Both the position numbers and the translations under genes were made by a program. Shown in pieces: positions 54,421-63,459 of a DNA stretch of 64,000 bases. The notes under the pieces are model-generated. The model made no database searches, was not told the origin of the DNA, and was given only the letters and a program-made list of their open reading frames with translations. This stretch comes from Chryseobacterium viscerum (lineage in GTDB: Bacteria; Bacteroidota; Bacteroidia; Flavobacteriales; Weeksellaceae): contig NZ_PPEG02000003.1 of NCBI RefSeq assembly GCF_002899945.2, positions 372,001 through 436,000 of the forward strand, in the 5' to 3' direction. The number at the start of each line of letters is the position of its first letter. Position 1 is the stretch's first letter.

Positions 54421-57400
54421 ATGGCAGATCAGAATAAAAAAACAGTAAAACCCATCAAGGTTGAAAAACCGAATATGAATCCGGACCGCTCCTTAAAGGT
54501 GAATGCGGACGTGACTTCGGGAAGCTGGGACAAAACCACACAGGGCTGGAAGAACGGGATGAAAAATAATGTCGACTCCCTGAATCCGGTTTCTATGGTG
54601 AAATCTATAGCTGGAGGAGACAGCGCACAGCCTGCAAAAAGTAGTGGCGGAGGAGGTGGAGATAGCGCTGTGACAGCAGAAAAAGCGGCTCCTGAAAGTA
54701 AAATAAAGCTGATCAAAGTCAACACTCCGGCAATGCCATCCACTGCGATTCAGCATACGAGTAAGCATTTTGATATTGTGCTGGCTATTGATATCCACTG
54801 GACGTTGATTCCGCCGCCGCCATCATTCATGCTCATTCCGCTGCCATTGCCACATCCGTTTATCGGAATTGTTTTCGACATCATGGATTATATTACCATC
54901 ACGATTCCTATTCCTCAGTTTGCAAGGAACCTGATGCCGTCTCTTCCGGAAAGCATTCCGATGGGAGGCTCTATATACGTTCACGGAAGACACAAGGCAA
55001 CCACTACTACAAGTGTAATGGGAGTGGTAATTCCGTTCAGGCATATCACCTCATTGATTCCCGTGTACCTCATTCCTTTTCCGCAGGAAGCTCCACACGA
55101 AGGAGAAGTCTATTATGGTTCACAAACTGTTTTGGCGCAGGGAAGTAAAATGAGTGGAAACCAGCCTCAGCAGGTTCTTACCTGTATGGGATTTCCTTTC
55201 GGAATGACCATGCTGCCAGCGATGCCGGATAAGCCAAAGAAAAATCCGTTGGCTTACTTTGCCTTCTATAATAACTTTTCAAGCATGTATATTCAGATCA
55301 ATACGGGTGGACCTGTATTGGTGGGAGGAGCCTTTGTTCCACATGTCTATACACCCGGTGAAATGCTGATGCGTCTTGCAGGGATGTTTTTAATGAGAAG
55401 TCTGACTAAGAAAATAGGGAAACTGGGAGCGAATGGGTTAAAAAAATTGAATAACAGTGTCCTTAAAAAAGCCCCATTCAATAAATTCAAATTTACCAAT
55501 GCTTTGTCTAAAAAGTTATGTCACTGGGGATTGGAACCCGTTAATTTTGCTACTGGAGCTATGGTTTTTGAATGGAATGATTTTGAAATTCAGGGAAGCA
55601 CTCCTTTAAAATGGAGAAATGTATGGCATAGTGACAGACCTTATGATTTTGGGCCTTTAGGAAACGGTGTCTTTAATAATCATGATTTTTTTATTCTTCC
55701 TGAAGAAGACAATAAGTTTGCCGGATGGATGCATCCTTATGAGAATATTGCAATGTTGATTCCCGCACCTGAAATAGGAGAAGAAATGACCTATTTCAGA
55801 GATCAGAAAATATGGCAGTACAGGCCAAGCAGCAGTATTTGGGTGATCCGAAAAGGAACTGATATCTACACTTACAGACGTTTCCATCATATTACAGAAG
55901 GAACAATCTATAAGGTGGCTCGTATTGAATATGGGGACGGTACCATCAGAGAATATGAATATGAAGACCGTAGCATTGTCCTGAAAAGTATAAAGGATGT
56001 GAAGAGTGGATTCAGTATAGAAACTGTTATTCATCCTGAATATAAAAAAGTAACGGAAGTATATTACTGTTATAAAAAACAGAGAGATCTGCAGGTTCGT
56101 TATGATTATGATGATCTCGGAAATCTTACCCATGTCTGGGATATTCACAAAAAGGCGATTGCCTTTGAATATGATGGGAAAAACCAGGTGGTGAAAAGAA
56201 CCAACAGAAACGGAATGAGCTATCAGTGGGAATATGATGCAGAAGGAAGAGTAGTTCATACCAAAGGAGTGGATGGGTATATGGAAGGTAGGCTTCTTTA
56301 CAATGATGACGAAGGTTTTACAGAAGTACTGTATCCAAAACAGAACAATAAAACCGAGCGCTATTATTACGATGAAAACTTTCTTGTTTACAAAAAAGTA
56401 AATGGAGAGGGTGGGGAAACATGGTATGATTTTACAGCGCACAACGAGTTGAAAATGATAGGCAGCCCGGAAGGAAGGGTTCAGGGATATACCTATGACG
56501 AAATGGGAAATATTAAGACTTTCCATAGTCCCGATGGAGAAGAATATCATTATCAGTACAATGAATTCGGACAAGTGACTGCTCGTTTCTCACCTTCAGG
56601 AACTTCTGAAACATGGAATTATGATGAGGTTGGAAGGATGATCAGCCATACGGATGCTGCAGAAGAAAGTATCTATTATGAATATGCCGATGGGGAAAGA
56701 CTTCCCGAAAGAAGTATAAGAGAAAATGTGACAACCTCTTACGAATATAATCATGGAGGTCAGCTTATTCAATTGACCAATACAATTGGAGCTGAACAAT
56801 ATTGGAAGTATGATGAATATGGAAGATTATTGGTTTTCAGTCCGAAACCTTTAAACAGGATTCTATGGAACAGGGATAATATGGGAAGAGTAGTGGAAGT
56901 AAATGAACAGGGACAATCACCATTAAAACTTCGTTACGATGCTTATGATCTTCCGGTTTATGCTACAGATGGGCGGGCAGAATGGCTGATGAGCTATACT
57001 CCCATGGGAAGCCTGAAAAGACAGGTTCGCCGGAATGCGCTTACCAGTAAAAAAGAAGAAACCTTAGCTTTCGGATACGATGCTTACGAGAACTTAATGA
57101 GCATCACCAATGAAAAAGGAGAGATCTACTCTTTTGAAAGAAATAATAACAATGAAATCATAGGAGAAACAAGCTTTGAGGGGCAGAAAAAATTCTTTGT
57201 TCGCGATAAAGACGGATTGGTTACTCAAAGAAGGACCCCTCATGGGAAAAATATCTTTTATGAGTATGATCTGGCAGGAAGAATAACACAAACCCATTAT
57301 CCGGACGCAACTTGGGAAGCCTATCAGTATGATACGTCAGGATTATTGATCAAAGCAGACAATGAAAATAATAGTGTTAGTTTTCAGAGAAATAAATTAG

Positions 57401-59232
57401 GACAGGTTACCAGCGAAAAACAAGGTGAGCATGCTATTCAATACGAGTATGATGATCAGGGAAAACTCATTGGTCTGCAGAGCAGTTTAGGAGCAAAAAT
57501 TGATTATTCTTATACTGATCTGGGGCAGCTTAGAAATGTTTCTGCAACAGCTAAAGAGGTAATCTTACCCTGGTATATGAATCTTGAGATCAGTCGGAAC
57601 GGACAGATGCTTTCCCGTGAAATGACTGGTGGTCTGGAAAGTACTTTTGAATTCGATCACATCGGAATGCCCGTAAGCCAGAAAGTGACAGTGAATAAAA
57701 CCAATACCGCTTTCCATAAAGATTACAACTGGGGAGCAGGAAACCGTTTGCTGCATACCCTGGATAGGGTGACTGGCGGAAGGACAAGGTTTGATTATGA
57801 TGCTTTCGGAAGCTTGATGGCGGCTGAATATTCCACCGGAGAAGTACAATATAAAAATCCGGATGCTACAGGATGTTTATATGAAAGTGCCAAACGTACA
57901 GACCGTATTTATAGTAAGGGAGGACAGTTGATGCGGGATAAAAACTGGTTTTACCATTACGATGACGAAGGCAACTTACTGTTAAAAAGCAAACGGCCGA
58001 TCAATAATGTGAAGTCGGAGCATACGGGAGACCCCAATAATGCACATCCTTACTATAAAACTATTGCTTCAGATTGGTTAAACAGTCCGAAAATGCCGGA
58101 TGGAGCCGATTTACCCAATGTAAATGAAGAAACCTCAACAGAAGTCCAAAACCAGGAATGGTTCTCAGGAGATTGGGCTTATTCCTGGAATGCCAATGGA
58201 ATGCTGGAGAAAGTAAAGCGCCCTGATGGCAGGGAAATAAGCTTTGAATATGATGCACTGGGAAGAAGAACTTCAAAAATTGGACTAAAGAAAATAACTC
58301 GCTATATTTGGGATGGTAATGTCCTTCTCCATGAATGGAGCTACGATGCAGAGGAAGATCCCGTAACGGTTGTAGATGATGAAGGAAACGTCATTGCAGG
58401 CAAAGAACCTGTGGAAAATGTGGTGACCTGGGTATATGATTTAACTAATTTTAACCCTGCAGCTAAAATAGAAAATGGTAGTACTTACAGTATCATTTCT
58501 GATTATTTGGGAACTCCAATATTAGCTTATGACGAAAAAGGTGAAAAGGTTTGGGAAAGAGAATTAGATATTTATGGTAAAATAATTCATGAAACCAGTC
58601 ATTTTATACCATTTATATACCAAGGACAATACTATGATGAAGAGATTGAGCTGGCCTATAACAGATTTAGATATTACAATCCTGAAAGTGGAAGATATAT
58701 CCAGAAAGATAAAATTGGTATAGGTGGAGGGCTGCAGCTTTATTCTTACGTCTGGGATGTTAATAAATTATTAGATAAGTTTGGCTTATTTCCAGAATAT
58801 TATGATCTCGATCACTTAGGAAGACCCACCGGAGGCTTTGCAGAAGTTACAAAATCTACAATAGGTACCGGTTCTTCCGCTTCAAACTCCATAAGTCCTC
58901 CGGGCTGGCTGGGTGGGGAGCATCCATATCACCAGCAAAGAGGGCATTTGATTGCCAATAATCATGGGGGAAGTGGTACAGATCCTAAAAATTTAGTGAC
59001 CATTACAGATGGAACTAACCATCCGGGGATGACTAAATATGAAAGTATAATTACAAACCATGCAAATGCAGATGCTAATAATAAGGTATTGGTAGAAGTA
59101 ACACCAATATATAAAGGGGATGAATTAATACCTGAAAAAATTAAAATGTTTGCGATAGACCAGGACGGCAATGTGCTTGTGGATAAAGAAATAGATAATG
59201 GGCTAAGGCAGAATACAAAATGTTGTGTATAA
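54421..59232 (+). CDS. PAAR-like/RHS-repeat polymorphic toxin with C-terminal nuclease domain
   Basis: 1603 residues. Residues about 1-100 are Lys/Gly-rich; 100-370 are a PAAR-like, Pro-rich hydrophobic region (LIPPPPSFMLIPLPLPHPF) with helical sections; LCHWGLEPVNFATGAMVFEW at about 375 starts the DUF6531/RHS shell; YD repeats fill about 480-1430. The core junction RFRYYNPESGRYIQKDKIGI and DKFGL mark the switch to the toxin (1458-1603). The toxin contains QQRGHLIANNHGG (about 1507-1517) and NLVTIT, as in DNA/RNA non-specific endonucleases with an HNH/His-Me finger-type site. The RHS shell would encapsulate the toxin and the PAAR-like part would cap VgrG. Confidence 0.9.
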   Translation: MADQNKKTVKPIKVEKPNMNPDRSLKVNADVTSGSWDKTTQGWKNGMKNNVDSLNPVSMVKSIAGGDSAQPAKSSGGGGGDSAVTAEKAAPESKIKLIKVNTPAMPSTAIQHTSKHFDIVLAIDIHWTLIPPPPSFMLIPLPLPHPFIGIVFDIMDYITITIPIPQFARNLMPSLPESIPMGGSIYVHGRHKATTTTSVMGVVIPFRHITSLIPVYLIPFPQEAPHEGEVYYGSQTVLAQGSKMSGNQPQQVLTCMGFPFGMTMLPAMPDKPKKNPLAYFAFYNNFSSMYIQINTGGPVLVGGAFVPHVYTPGEMLMRLAGMFLMRSLTKKIGKLGANGLKKLNNSVLKKAPFNKFKFTNALSKKLCHWGLEPVNFATGAMVFEWNDFEIQGSTPLKWRNVWHSDRPYDFGPLGNGVFNNHDFFILPEEDNKFAGWMHPYENIAMLIPAPEIGEEMTYFRDQKIWQYRPSSSIWVIRKGTDIYTYRRFHHITEGTIYKVARIEYGDGTIREYEYEDRSIVLKSIKDVKSGFSIETVIHPEYKKVTEVYYCYKKQRDLQVRYDYDDLGNLTHVWDIHKKAIAFEYDGKNQVVKRTNRNGMSYQWEYDAEGRVVHTKGVDGYMEGRLLYNDDEGFTEVLYPKQNNKTERYYYDENFLVYKKVNGEGGETWYDFTAHNELKMIGSPEGRVQGYTYDEMGNIKTFHSPDGEEYHYQYNEFGQVTARFSPSGTSETWNYDEVGRMISHTDAAEESIYYEYADGERLPERSIRENVTTSYEYNHGGQLIQLTNTIGAEQYWKYDEYGRLLVFSPKPLNRILWNRDNMGRVVEVNEQGQSPLKLRYDAYDLPVYATDGRAEWLMSYTPMGSLKRQVRRNALTSKKEETLAFGYDAYENLMSITNEKGEIYSFERNNNNEIIGETSFEGQKKFFVRDKDGLVTQRRTPHGKNIFYEYDLAGRITQTHYPDATWEAYQYDTSGLLIKADNENNSVSFQRNKLGQVTSEKQGEHAIQYEYDDQGKLIGLQSSLGAKIDYSYTDLGQLRNVSATAKEVILPWYMNLEISRNGQMLSREMTGGLESTFEFDHIGMPVSQKVTVNKTNTAFHKDYNWGAGNRLLHTLDRVTGGRTRFDYDAFGSLMAAEYSTGEVQYKNPDATGCLYESAKRTDRIYSKGGQLMRDKNWFYHYDDEGNLLLKSKRPINNVKSEHTGDPNNAHPYYKTIASDWLNSPKMPDGADLPNVNEETSTEVQNQEWFSGDWAYSWNANGMLEKVKRPDGREISFEYDALGRRTSKIGLKKITRYIWDGNVLLHEWSYDAEEDPVTVVDDEGNVIAGKEPVENVVTWVYDLTNFNPAAKIENGSTYSIISDYLGTPILAYDEKGEKVWERELDIYGKIIHETSHFIPFIYQGQYYDEEIELAYNRFRYYNPESGRYIQKDKIGIGGGLQLYSYVWDVNKLLDKFGLFPEYYDLDHLGRPTGGFAEVTKSTIGTGSSASNSISPPGWLGGEHPYHQQRGHLIANNHGGSGTDPKNLVTITDGTNHPGMTKYESIITNHANADANNKVLVEVTPIYKGDELIPEKIKMFAIDQDGNVLVDKEIDNGLRQNTKCCV

Positions 59233-59239
59233 TTTAACT

Positions 59240-59779
59240 ATGGAAAATAAAGAATTTAATTTAGAAATAATAGGAACGCCTACAGAGTTTGGGAATGTTA
59301 CAGAATTAGAAAGTTTTAGATTTTCAAACGGAAAAGGATTTCCTGAATCTTATAAAAGATTTGTGCAGCAATATGGATACGGGTTAGCCCTTGAAGAGTT
59401 TCATATTTATCTGCCCATGGAAAACTATGGAGATTCTTTGTTTGTAAGAACGGAAGGAATCAAAAGTACCTATATAGATGATGTTAATAATGATGATATT
59501 TGGTTTAGTATAGAGCCGGATGGATCTCCTGAATTATTAAAAAGGGTATTTCCTTTCGCTTCCAGTGATAATGGTTTGTACCTTTTTTGGGATCCGGAAT
59601 CAGGGTCAGACAGTGAGTTTGATATATATTTAACCGATTTCAGAGGAATTGGGTTTAAAAAAGTCGGTCAGTCTTTATATGAGGTTGTAGAAAATTTAAC
59701 AGGGAGTAATTTCAAAGAATTTTTACGATTTTCAAGTCAACCTCTGGCAAGAATTTTTAAATGTTTAAAAAGAATTTAA
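59240..59779 (+). CDS. SUKH/SMI1-KNR4-like immunity protein
   Basis: 179 residues from the ATG at 59240 (the frame opens at 59225 and overlaps the toxin stop region). GFPESYKRFVQQYGYG near the start is the SUKH signature, and LYLFWDPESGSDSEFDIYL follows, as in SMI1/KNR4 members. Placed right after an RHS toxin, it should neutralise that nuclease. Overall sequence is more AT-rich than the RHS shell, as usual for exchanged toxin-immunity tips. Confidence 0.83.
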   Translation: MENKEFNLEIIGTPTEFGNVTELESFRFSNGKGFPESYKRFVQQYGYGLALEEFHIYLPMENYGDSLFVRTEGIKSTYIDDVNNDDIWFSIEPDGSPELLKRVFPFASSDNGLYLFWDPESGSDSEFDIYLTDFRGIGFKKVGQSLYEVVENLTGSNFKEFLRFSSQPLARIFKCLKRI

Positions 59780-59945
59780 TGCCAGCATAATATTTCCTCC
59801 AATGATAGTTAATGTGCTCATTAGAAGATAAATACAGAGTCGGTTTAATGATCATCTCAAAATTTTAAAAAATTCAATGATAACATAAAATTCATATCGC
59901 TTATTCCTTTATAAGATATTTAATCCAAATCCAATCCAAATATAT

Positions 59946-60440
59946 ATGAAGAAAATATTCTCTGAACTTAAAGGTTTTGTGGTATTCAGTCCACAGCTTT
60001 TAGCAAAATACCTGGAAGAAAATCATCTTCAGGGTAATAATATTTTAAAATATTTTGTAGAAAACGAACATGGGGATGAAATAACGAAATCAGGAATTGC
60101 AATTCCAATAATAGGTGTAGAAGAAGACTATTATGCATTTCGGGTTTCAGTGAATGACGAAAAGATTTTGAATGATGATGAGGTAGAGGTAGAGTCGCGA
60201 GGATGGATATTTCAGACCGCTAATAATGAAGTGAAAATTGTCGGTATTGGATATTTAAAAGATATTACTTCTATTAATGAAGGTAATAGCATAACCCTCT
60301 CCCTGGAAAACGGATGGTATTCTTTAAAAATACGGGGTGGAAATAAAAATGGCGAAAGATTATTTGAGCTTAATATGCAGAAACAGGACATGCATCCGGC
60401 TTTTAGCGGAGATGTCACCACAGAATATTACTACGGATAA
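59946..60440 (+). CDS. Small acidic protein, possible second immunity gene
   Basis: 164 residues with no family recognised. Acidic stretches such as NDDEVEVESRG and a C-terminal HPAFSGDVTTEYYYG are visible; no signal peptide, so cytoplasmic. It lies 166 bases after the SUKH gene on the same strand and before tRNA-Ser. Orphan immunity genes left from older RHS tips often look like this, but the role is not proven. Confidence 0.62.
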   Translation: MKKIFSELKGFVVFSPQLLAKYLEENHLQGNNILKYFVENEHGDEITKSGIAIPIIGVEEDYYAFRVSVNDEKILNDDEVEVESRGWIFQTANNEVKIVGIGYLKDITSINEGNSITLSLENGWYSLKIRGGNKNGERLFELNMQKQDMHPAFSGDVTTEYYYG

Positions 60441-60591
60441 AATATTGTTGAAAAATAATATTAAAGACGGAATATTCCCTGTTTGTGGTTAATTAATTGA
60501 TGTTGAGTTGTTAATGTTCTTGTTTTGAAGGCCTGAAAAAATGGAGTTTTCTGTAAAATTATAGAAATTCAAATTTTATTGAAAAAATATT

Positions 60592-60621
60592 TTGTCAGTA
60601 ATAAAAAACTTTCTATATTTG
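60592..60621 (+). promoter_or_regulatory. Predicted promoter of tRNA-Ser
   Basis: TTG at 60592-60594, 19 bases, TATATTTG at 60614-60621, an almost ideal flavobacterial promoter. The start would be near 60628, about 28 bases before the tRNA 5' end. Confidence 0.75.
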
Positions 60622-60655
60622 CACCACTGAAAACAACGGTACAACCGGAGTTTAA

Positions 60656-60742
60656 GGAGAGATGGCAGAGTGGTCGATTGCGATAGTCTTGAAAACTATT
60701 GACTGTAACAGGTCCGGGGGTTCGAATCCCTCTCTCTCCGCA
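60656..60742 (+). tRNA. tRNA-Ser (anticodon TGA)
   Basis: Acceptor stem GGAGAGA (60656-60662) pairs with TCTCTCC (60733-60739), discriminator G at 60740 and a genomic CA at 60741-60742. The anticodon arm ATAGT-CTTGAAA-ACTAT carries TGA. A long variable arm and GGTTCGAATCC T-arm make it class II serine tRNA. Confidence 0.95.
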
Positions 60743-60763
60743 ACTATTCACTGTGGATAGTAC

Positions 60764-60795
60764 AAAATCTGTAAAACATATGTTTTACAGATTTT
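60764..60795 (+). terminator. Terminator of tRNA-Ser
   Basis: AAAATCTGTAAAACAT at 60764-60779 and its exact complement at 60780-60795 form a perfect 16-bp stem followed by T residues, 22 bases after the tRNA. Confidence 0.85.
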
Positions 60796-60884
60796 TTTTG
60801 TTTATATCGGTTCTGAATTAAATAATAATCTCCGATCTCTTTAGGCCTTAGCCTTGATCGTTCTTTGCAAATAAAGCATTGCTT

Positions 60885-60971
60885 ATGGAAGGTATAGAGT
60901 TCTTAACTGTATTAATGAGCCTGGCTTCTTTAATTTTAACGTTACAGTTCTTGCGATTCTTATTCTATTGA
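60885..60971 (+). CDS. Possible 28-residue hydrophobic membrane peptide
   Basis: The frame MEGIEFLTVLMSLASLILTL continues with QFLRFLFY and stops at 60971. It is one transmembrane helix with no charged interior residue, the shape of type I toxin or small regulatory membrane peptides. Ribosome-binding signals are weak and no homologue is known to me. It occupies the middle of a 430-base gap (60743-61169) that otherwise has a tRNA terminator and a weak hairpin near 60980-61020. Confidence 0.28.
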   Translation: MEGIEFLTVLMSLASLILTLQFLRFLFY

Positions 60972-61169
60972 ATAAAAAAGCTCTTCCCTTTAAAGTTGAT
61001 CAGCTTAGTAGGAAAGAGCAAAGTGATAATTGAAAACTAATTAAAATCTTTTTAAAGTTCTGAAAACTATAAAAAAATGTTCTGTTTATAGGTATATAAA
61101 AAACTTATTAAGAACAAAGTGTATAGGTTAGTTCTTAGTGGGTTTATATAATTTTATTTAGTGAAAATT

Positions 61170-62330
61170 TTATAAATGCTTCAATGACCAGGCGATAATA
61201 TTAGCCATTAATATTCCAACCCCGGAGTTTGTTCCGTTTGAAGAAACAGGATCACATACTAGAGGTTTTCTTCCTCTGGTTCCACCAACGGCAGAAGGTG
61301 TCATGCAGGAAGGACCGCTATTATTTGTGCCTCCAAAAAATGGAGCGCCATCAGCAATAACAAAAACATTCTTATTCTTTATTTTAAATACTCCAACTTT
61401 TGAAGTGGGCTGAGGGACTCCTGCTAGCAAACCATCTGCTGCAATGATCTGTATATTAGCACTGGTGCTTAATTTAGCATAAGAAAATGAATTGGAAGAA
61501 GATGCATGATCTATGAATCTTTGAGTTCCGCTTTGCAATACCCCAAATGGACCATTGGTAAATGAACTGTTGAGTGGATCATTTGCAAGAAAATAACACG
61601 GACCTGCAGGGTTAGTATCTCCGTTTGACCCAATGGTACCTACAATATCTGCTGGGATCAGCGTGATATCACCAATAAGTTGATTCAGCAAAGATAATTT
61701 TTGGGCTTGTGAAAAGCCTTCTGTGAAAAAATAAAGGTGTTTATTGGGTGTGTTAGCAAAAGTTACCAAAGCTGTTACCTCTGCTGGAGTCAAATCAATA
61801 CCAGGACGGTATGATACTCCAATAATATTATAATTTTGAAAATTAATAGGAAAACTTGTATAAGTTATCTTGTCCGGAGTTAGGGAAGATCCATCGGTTT
61901 GAATAGTGGACGAAGGAAAAGGTCCAAAGTTATCAAAAGAATTAAAAAAATCTATAAATACGGGGGTAGCGAATGTATAAGTAGGATCCTGCTCATAAGA
62001 TAATAACTTCACACCTGAAAGAGGAGGAACATCTGGTGTAGTGCTGCTGCACGTAGATACCCATGCTGTACGATTCCAAAATTCGTAACACTTATTATCG
62101 GTGTTGTAGATCAACAATCCATCAATGGAAGGGTCTGTTGTGCTAGGGGCAATGGCATCTCTTTGAGCGGTGGTCAGCCTTGGAAACAGGACTCCGGTAT
62201 TGTTATTTTTTGATACAATATCCAATACCGATTTTGTATTTGGAGTTGTGTTATTGATGCCTACTTGGGCATTAATTGTAGCGTAACTGAATAGAAATAC
62301 TACAATTGCAGATAAGAATAAATTTTTCAT
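61170..62330 (-). CDS. Secreted protein with Bacteroidota surface-type N-terminal module
   Basis: 386 residues. Signal peptide about 1-21 (YATINAQ). VGINNTTPNTKSVLDIVSKN, GVLFPRLTTAQRDAI and GLLIYNTDNKCYEFWN form the repeat-like module found at the start of many flavobacterial secreted or tail-fibre-like proteins. The remaining 290 residues are not assignable, though GVLQSGTQRFIDHASSSNSF and late Cys/Gly/Asn-rich segments suggest an extracellular beta fold. No T9SS sorting domain is obvious. Role unknown. Confidence 0.72.
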   Translation of the reverse strand: MKNLFLSAIVVFLFSYATINAQVGINNTTPNTKSVLDIVSKNNNTGVLFPRLTTAQRDAIAPSTTDPSIDGLLIYNTDNKCYEFWNRTAWVSTCSSTTPDVPPLSGVKLLSYEQDPTYTFATPVFIDFFNSFDNFGPFPSSTIQTDGSSLTPDKITYTSFPINFQNYNIIGVSYRPGIDLTPAEVTALVTFANTPNKHLYFFTEGFSQAQKLSLLNQLIGDITLIPADIVGTIGSNGDTNPAGPCYFLANDPLNSSFTNGPFGVLQSGTQRFIDHASSSNSFSYAKLSTSANIQIIAADGLLAGVPQPTSKVGVFKIKNKNVFVIADGAPFFGGTNNSGPSCMTPSAVGGTRGRKPLVCDPVSSNGTNSGVGILMANIIAWSLKHL

Positions 62331-62851
62331 TTGTAATGTTTTCTAATGTTTAAATTAAGTAACGTACTCTTTGTAAAAATAAATAAAATATTTAACATGT
62401 TGGTTAATATTTTATAATATTTGCAAAATGTAATTAAAAATAAAGTTTATTTGTTAAAAATATGAGTGTTTTAGGGCGAAATTTAAAAAAATAAAAATTT
62501 ATAATTGTTTCAGTTTTCAAATTTTTAAAATATTTGATGTATGGTTATCATATTAAAAAATATATTGAAAATTAACGCTGGTTTGTTGTTGCTTAAATAT
62601 CATTATTGAATAGGATGTGATAAAATGAATTTTACACCCCCATTTGGATCTGTTTTTGAGCATTAAAAAAGACTAACTCGATTTTCAATCTGCTTTTTTA
62701 TTTTAAATAAAAAACGATCTAAATTGTATGGATTCTATTGTAAGCTCGTGATTGGTCAAATGATTATACGATGATAAGGAGTAGTTTAAAAACAAAGAAA
62801 CCTGCAATTCATAAGAATTACAGGTTTGTACTTTTGTAAAATACAGGGTTT
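62331..62851. other. AT-rich intergenic region without a supported gene
   Basis: About 520 bases. Apart from the minus-strand terminator at 62798-62827 there is no motif I can support. No CAAAnnTA (minus-strand -7 box) lies near the start of the secreted protein at 62330. Confidence 0.6.
62798..62827 (-). terminator. Terminator of the GG-leader peptide pair
   Basis: AAACCTG (62798-62804) pairs with CAGGTTT (62821-62827), and the inner AATTC/GAATT arms extend the stem with one mismatch. On the minus strand it ends in a T-rich run, 25 bases after the stop of the first peptide. Confidence 0.6.
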
Positions 62852-62998
62852 CTAGCTTAATATCTCACAAGGTGCAATACAAATCACCCAGGGACATCTT
62901 TTTATTCCCGGAGGAGGACAGCAGGCTTCGGAGCAGCTTACCGCTCCGCCGTTGATACTTTTCAACTGATCTCTTGAAATTTTTTTAGAATTTTTCAT
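62852..62998 (-). CDS. Double-glycine-leader bacteriocin-like peptide (Cys/Pro-rich)
   Basis: 48 residues. Leader MKNSKKISRDQLKSINGG (18 residues) with Leu12, Ile15 and the GG processing site at 17-18; core AVSCSEACCPPPGIKRCPWV and then ICIAPCEILS, with six cysteines (Cys22, 26, 27, 35, 40, 44). This matches the Chryseobacterium 'bacteriocin-like protein' type that I recall. C39-type peptidase-exporters usually cut after GG and export the core; none is in this window. Second in a two-peptide unit after the gene at 63027-63170. Its function as an antibacterial, signal or other peptide is unproven. Confidence 0.8.
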   Translation of the reverse strand: MKNSKKISRDQLKSINGGAVSCSEACCPPPGIKRCPWVICIAPCEILS

Positions 62999-63026
62999 AC
63001 TGAAGTAATTAGGTTAGACTTAAGAT

Positions 63027-63170
63027 TTAAGGTTGATTTCCACCGCCACATCCATCATAGGGCATGCATTGCCATTTTCCGCTGATTAAACATAACTGAC
63101 CCCCTCTGCAATCAATACCACCCTTAATTGTTTTCAATTCCTGTCTTTCGATTTTTTTTAAATTTTTCAT
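63027..63170 (-). CDS. Double-glycine-leader peptide, second type (Gly/Cys-rich)
   Basis: 47 residues. Leader MKNLKKIERQELKTIKGG has the same KKI...LK.I.GG pattern as the neighbour, but the core IDCRGGQLCLISGKWQCMPY with DGCGGGNQP is different: four cysteines (21, 27, 35, 41). 28 bases separate its stop from the start of the other peptide, so the two are co-transcribed with this one first. Different cores behind one leader type suggest a shared exporter elsewhere. Confidence 0.78.
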   Translation of the reverse strand: MKNLKKIERQELKTIKGGIDCRGGQLCLISGKWQCMPYDGCGGGNQP

Positions 63171-63375
63171 AATATTGAGGTTTAGTGATGTTCGAAATTA
63201 ATCAATTTTTGGTAACTAAAATGAAAATATATTGAAAATATTTATCTTTAATTGATTTATTTATGTGGTATTTCGTGATAATCCTTCTGTAATCAGACAA
63301 AAATGTAATCTATGTAAAGCACGAAATACTTTTCTAAACAGAATCCACAAATAATTCATCTCATCCAGATAAAAT

Positions 63376-63420
63376 CTTGTCCTGTGACAAGTGAGTTTTC
63401 ATCATGACTTGGTAATTTTG
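63376..63420 (+). promoter_or_regulatory. Inverted repeat and -7-like box upstream of the final hydrolase
   Basis: CTTGTC-CTGT-GACAAG at 63376-63391 is a 6-bp inverted repeat with a 4-base spacer, 22 bases before TAATTTTG (63413-63420), a TAnnTTTG match. No TTG lies at the usual spacing. The repeat could be an operator taking the place of the -33 element. Confidence 0.35.
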
Positions 63421-63459
63421 ATTAAAAGTTTTTAACTAACCTCAAATCTCAATAATAGT

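Noticed and set aside
55657..56574. 305-codon minus-strand frame inside the RHS gene
   Set aside because: Fully antisense to YD repeats, rich in Phe and Ile, with no domain; the plus-strand frame is the real gene.
60569..60751. 60-codon minus-strand frame with [15 protein letters not shown]
   Set aside because: It is the antisense of tRNA-Ser; this type of frame is a well-known false gene call.
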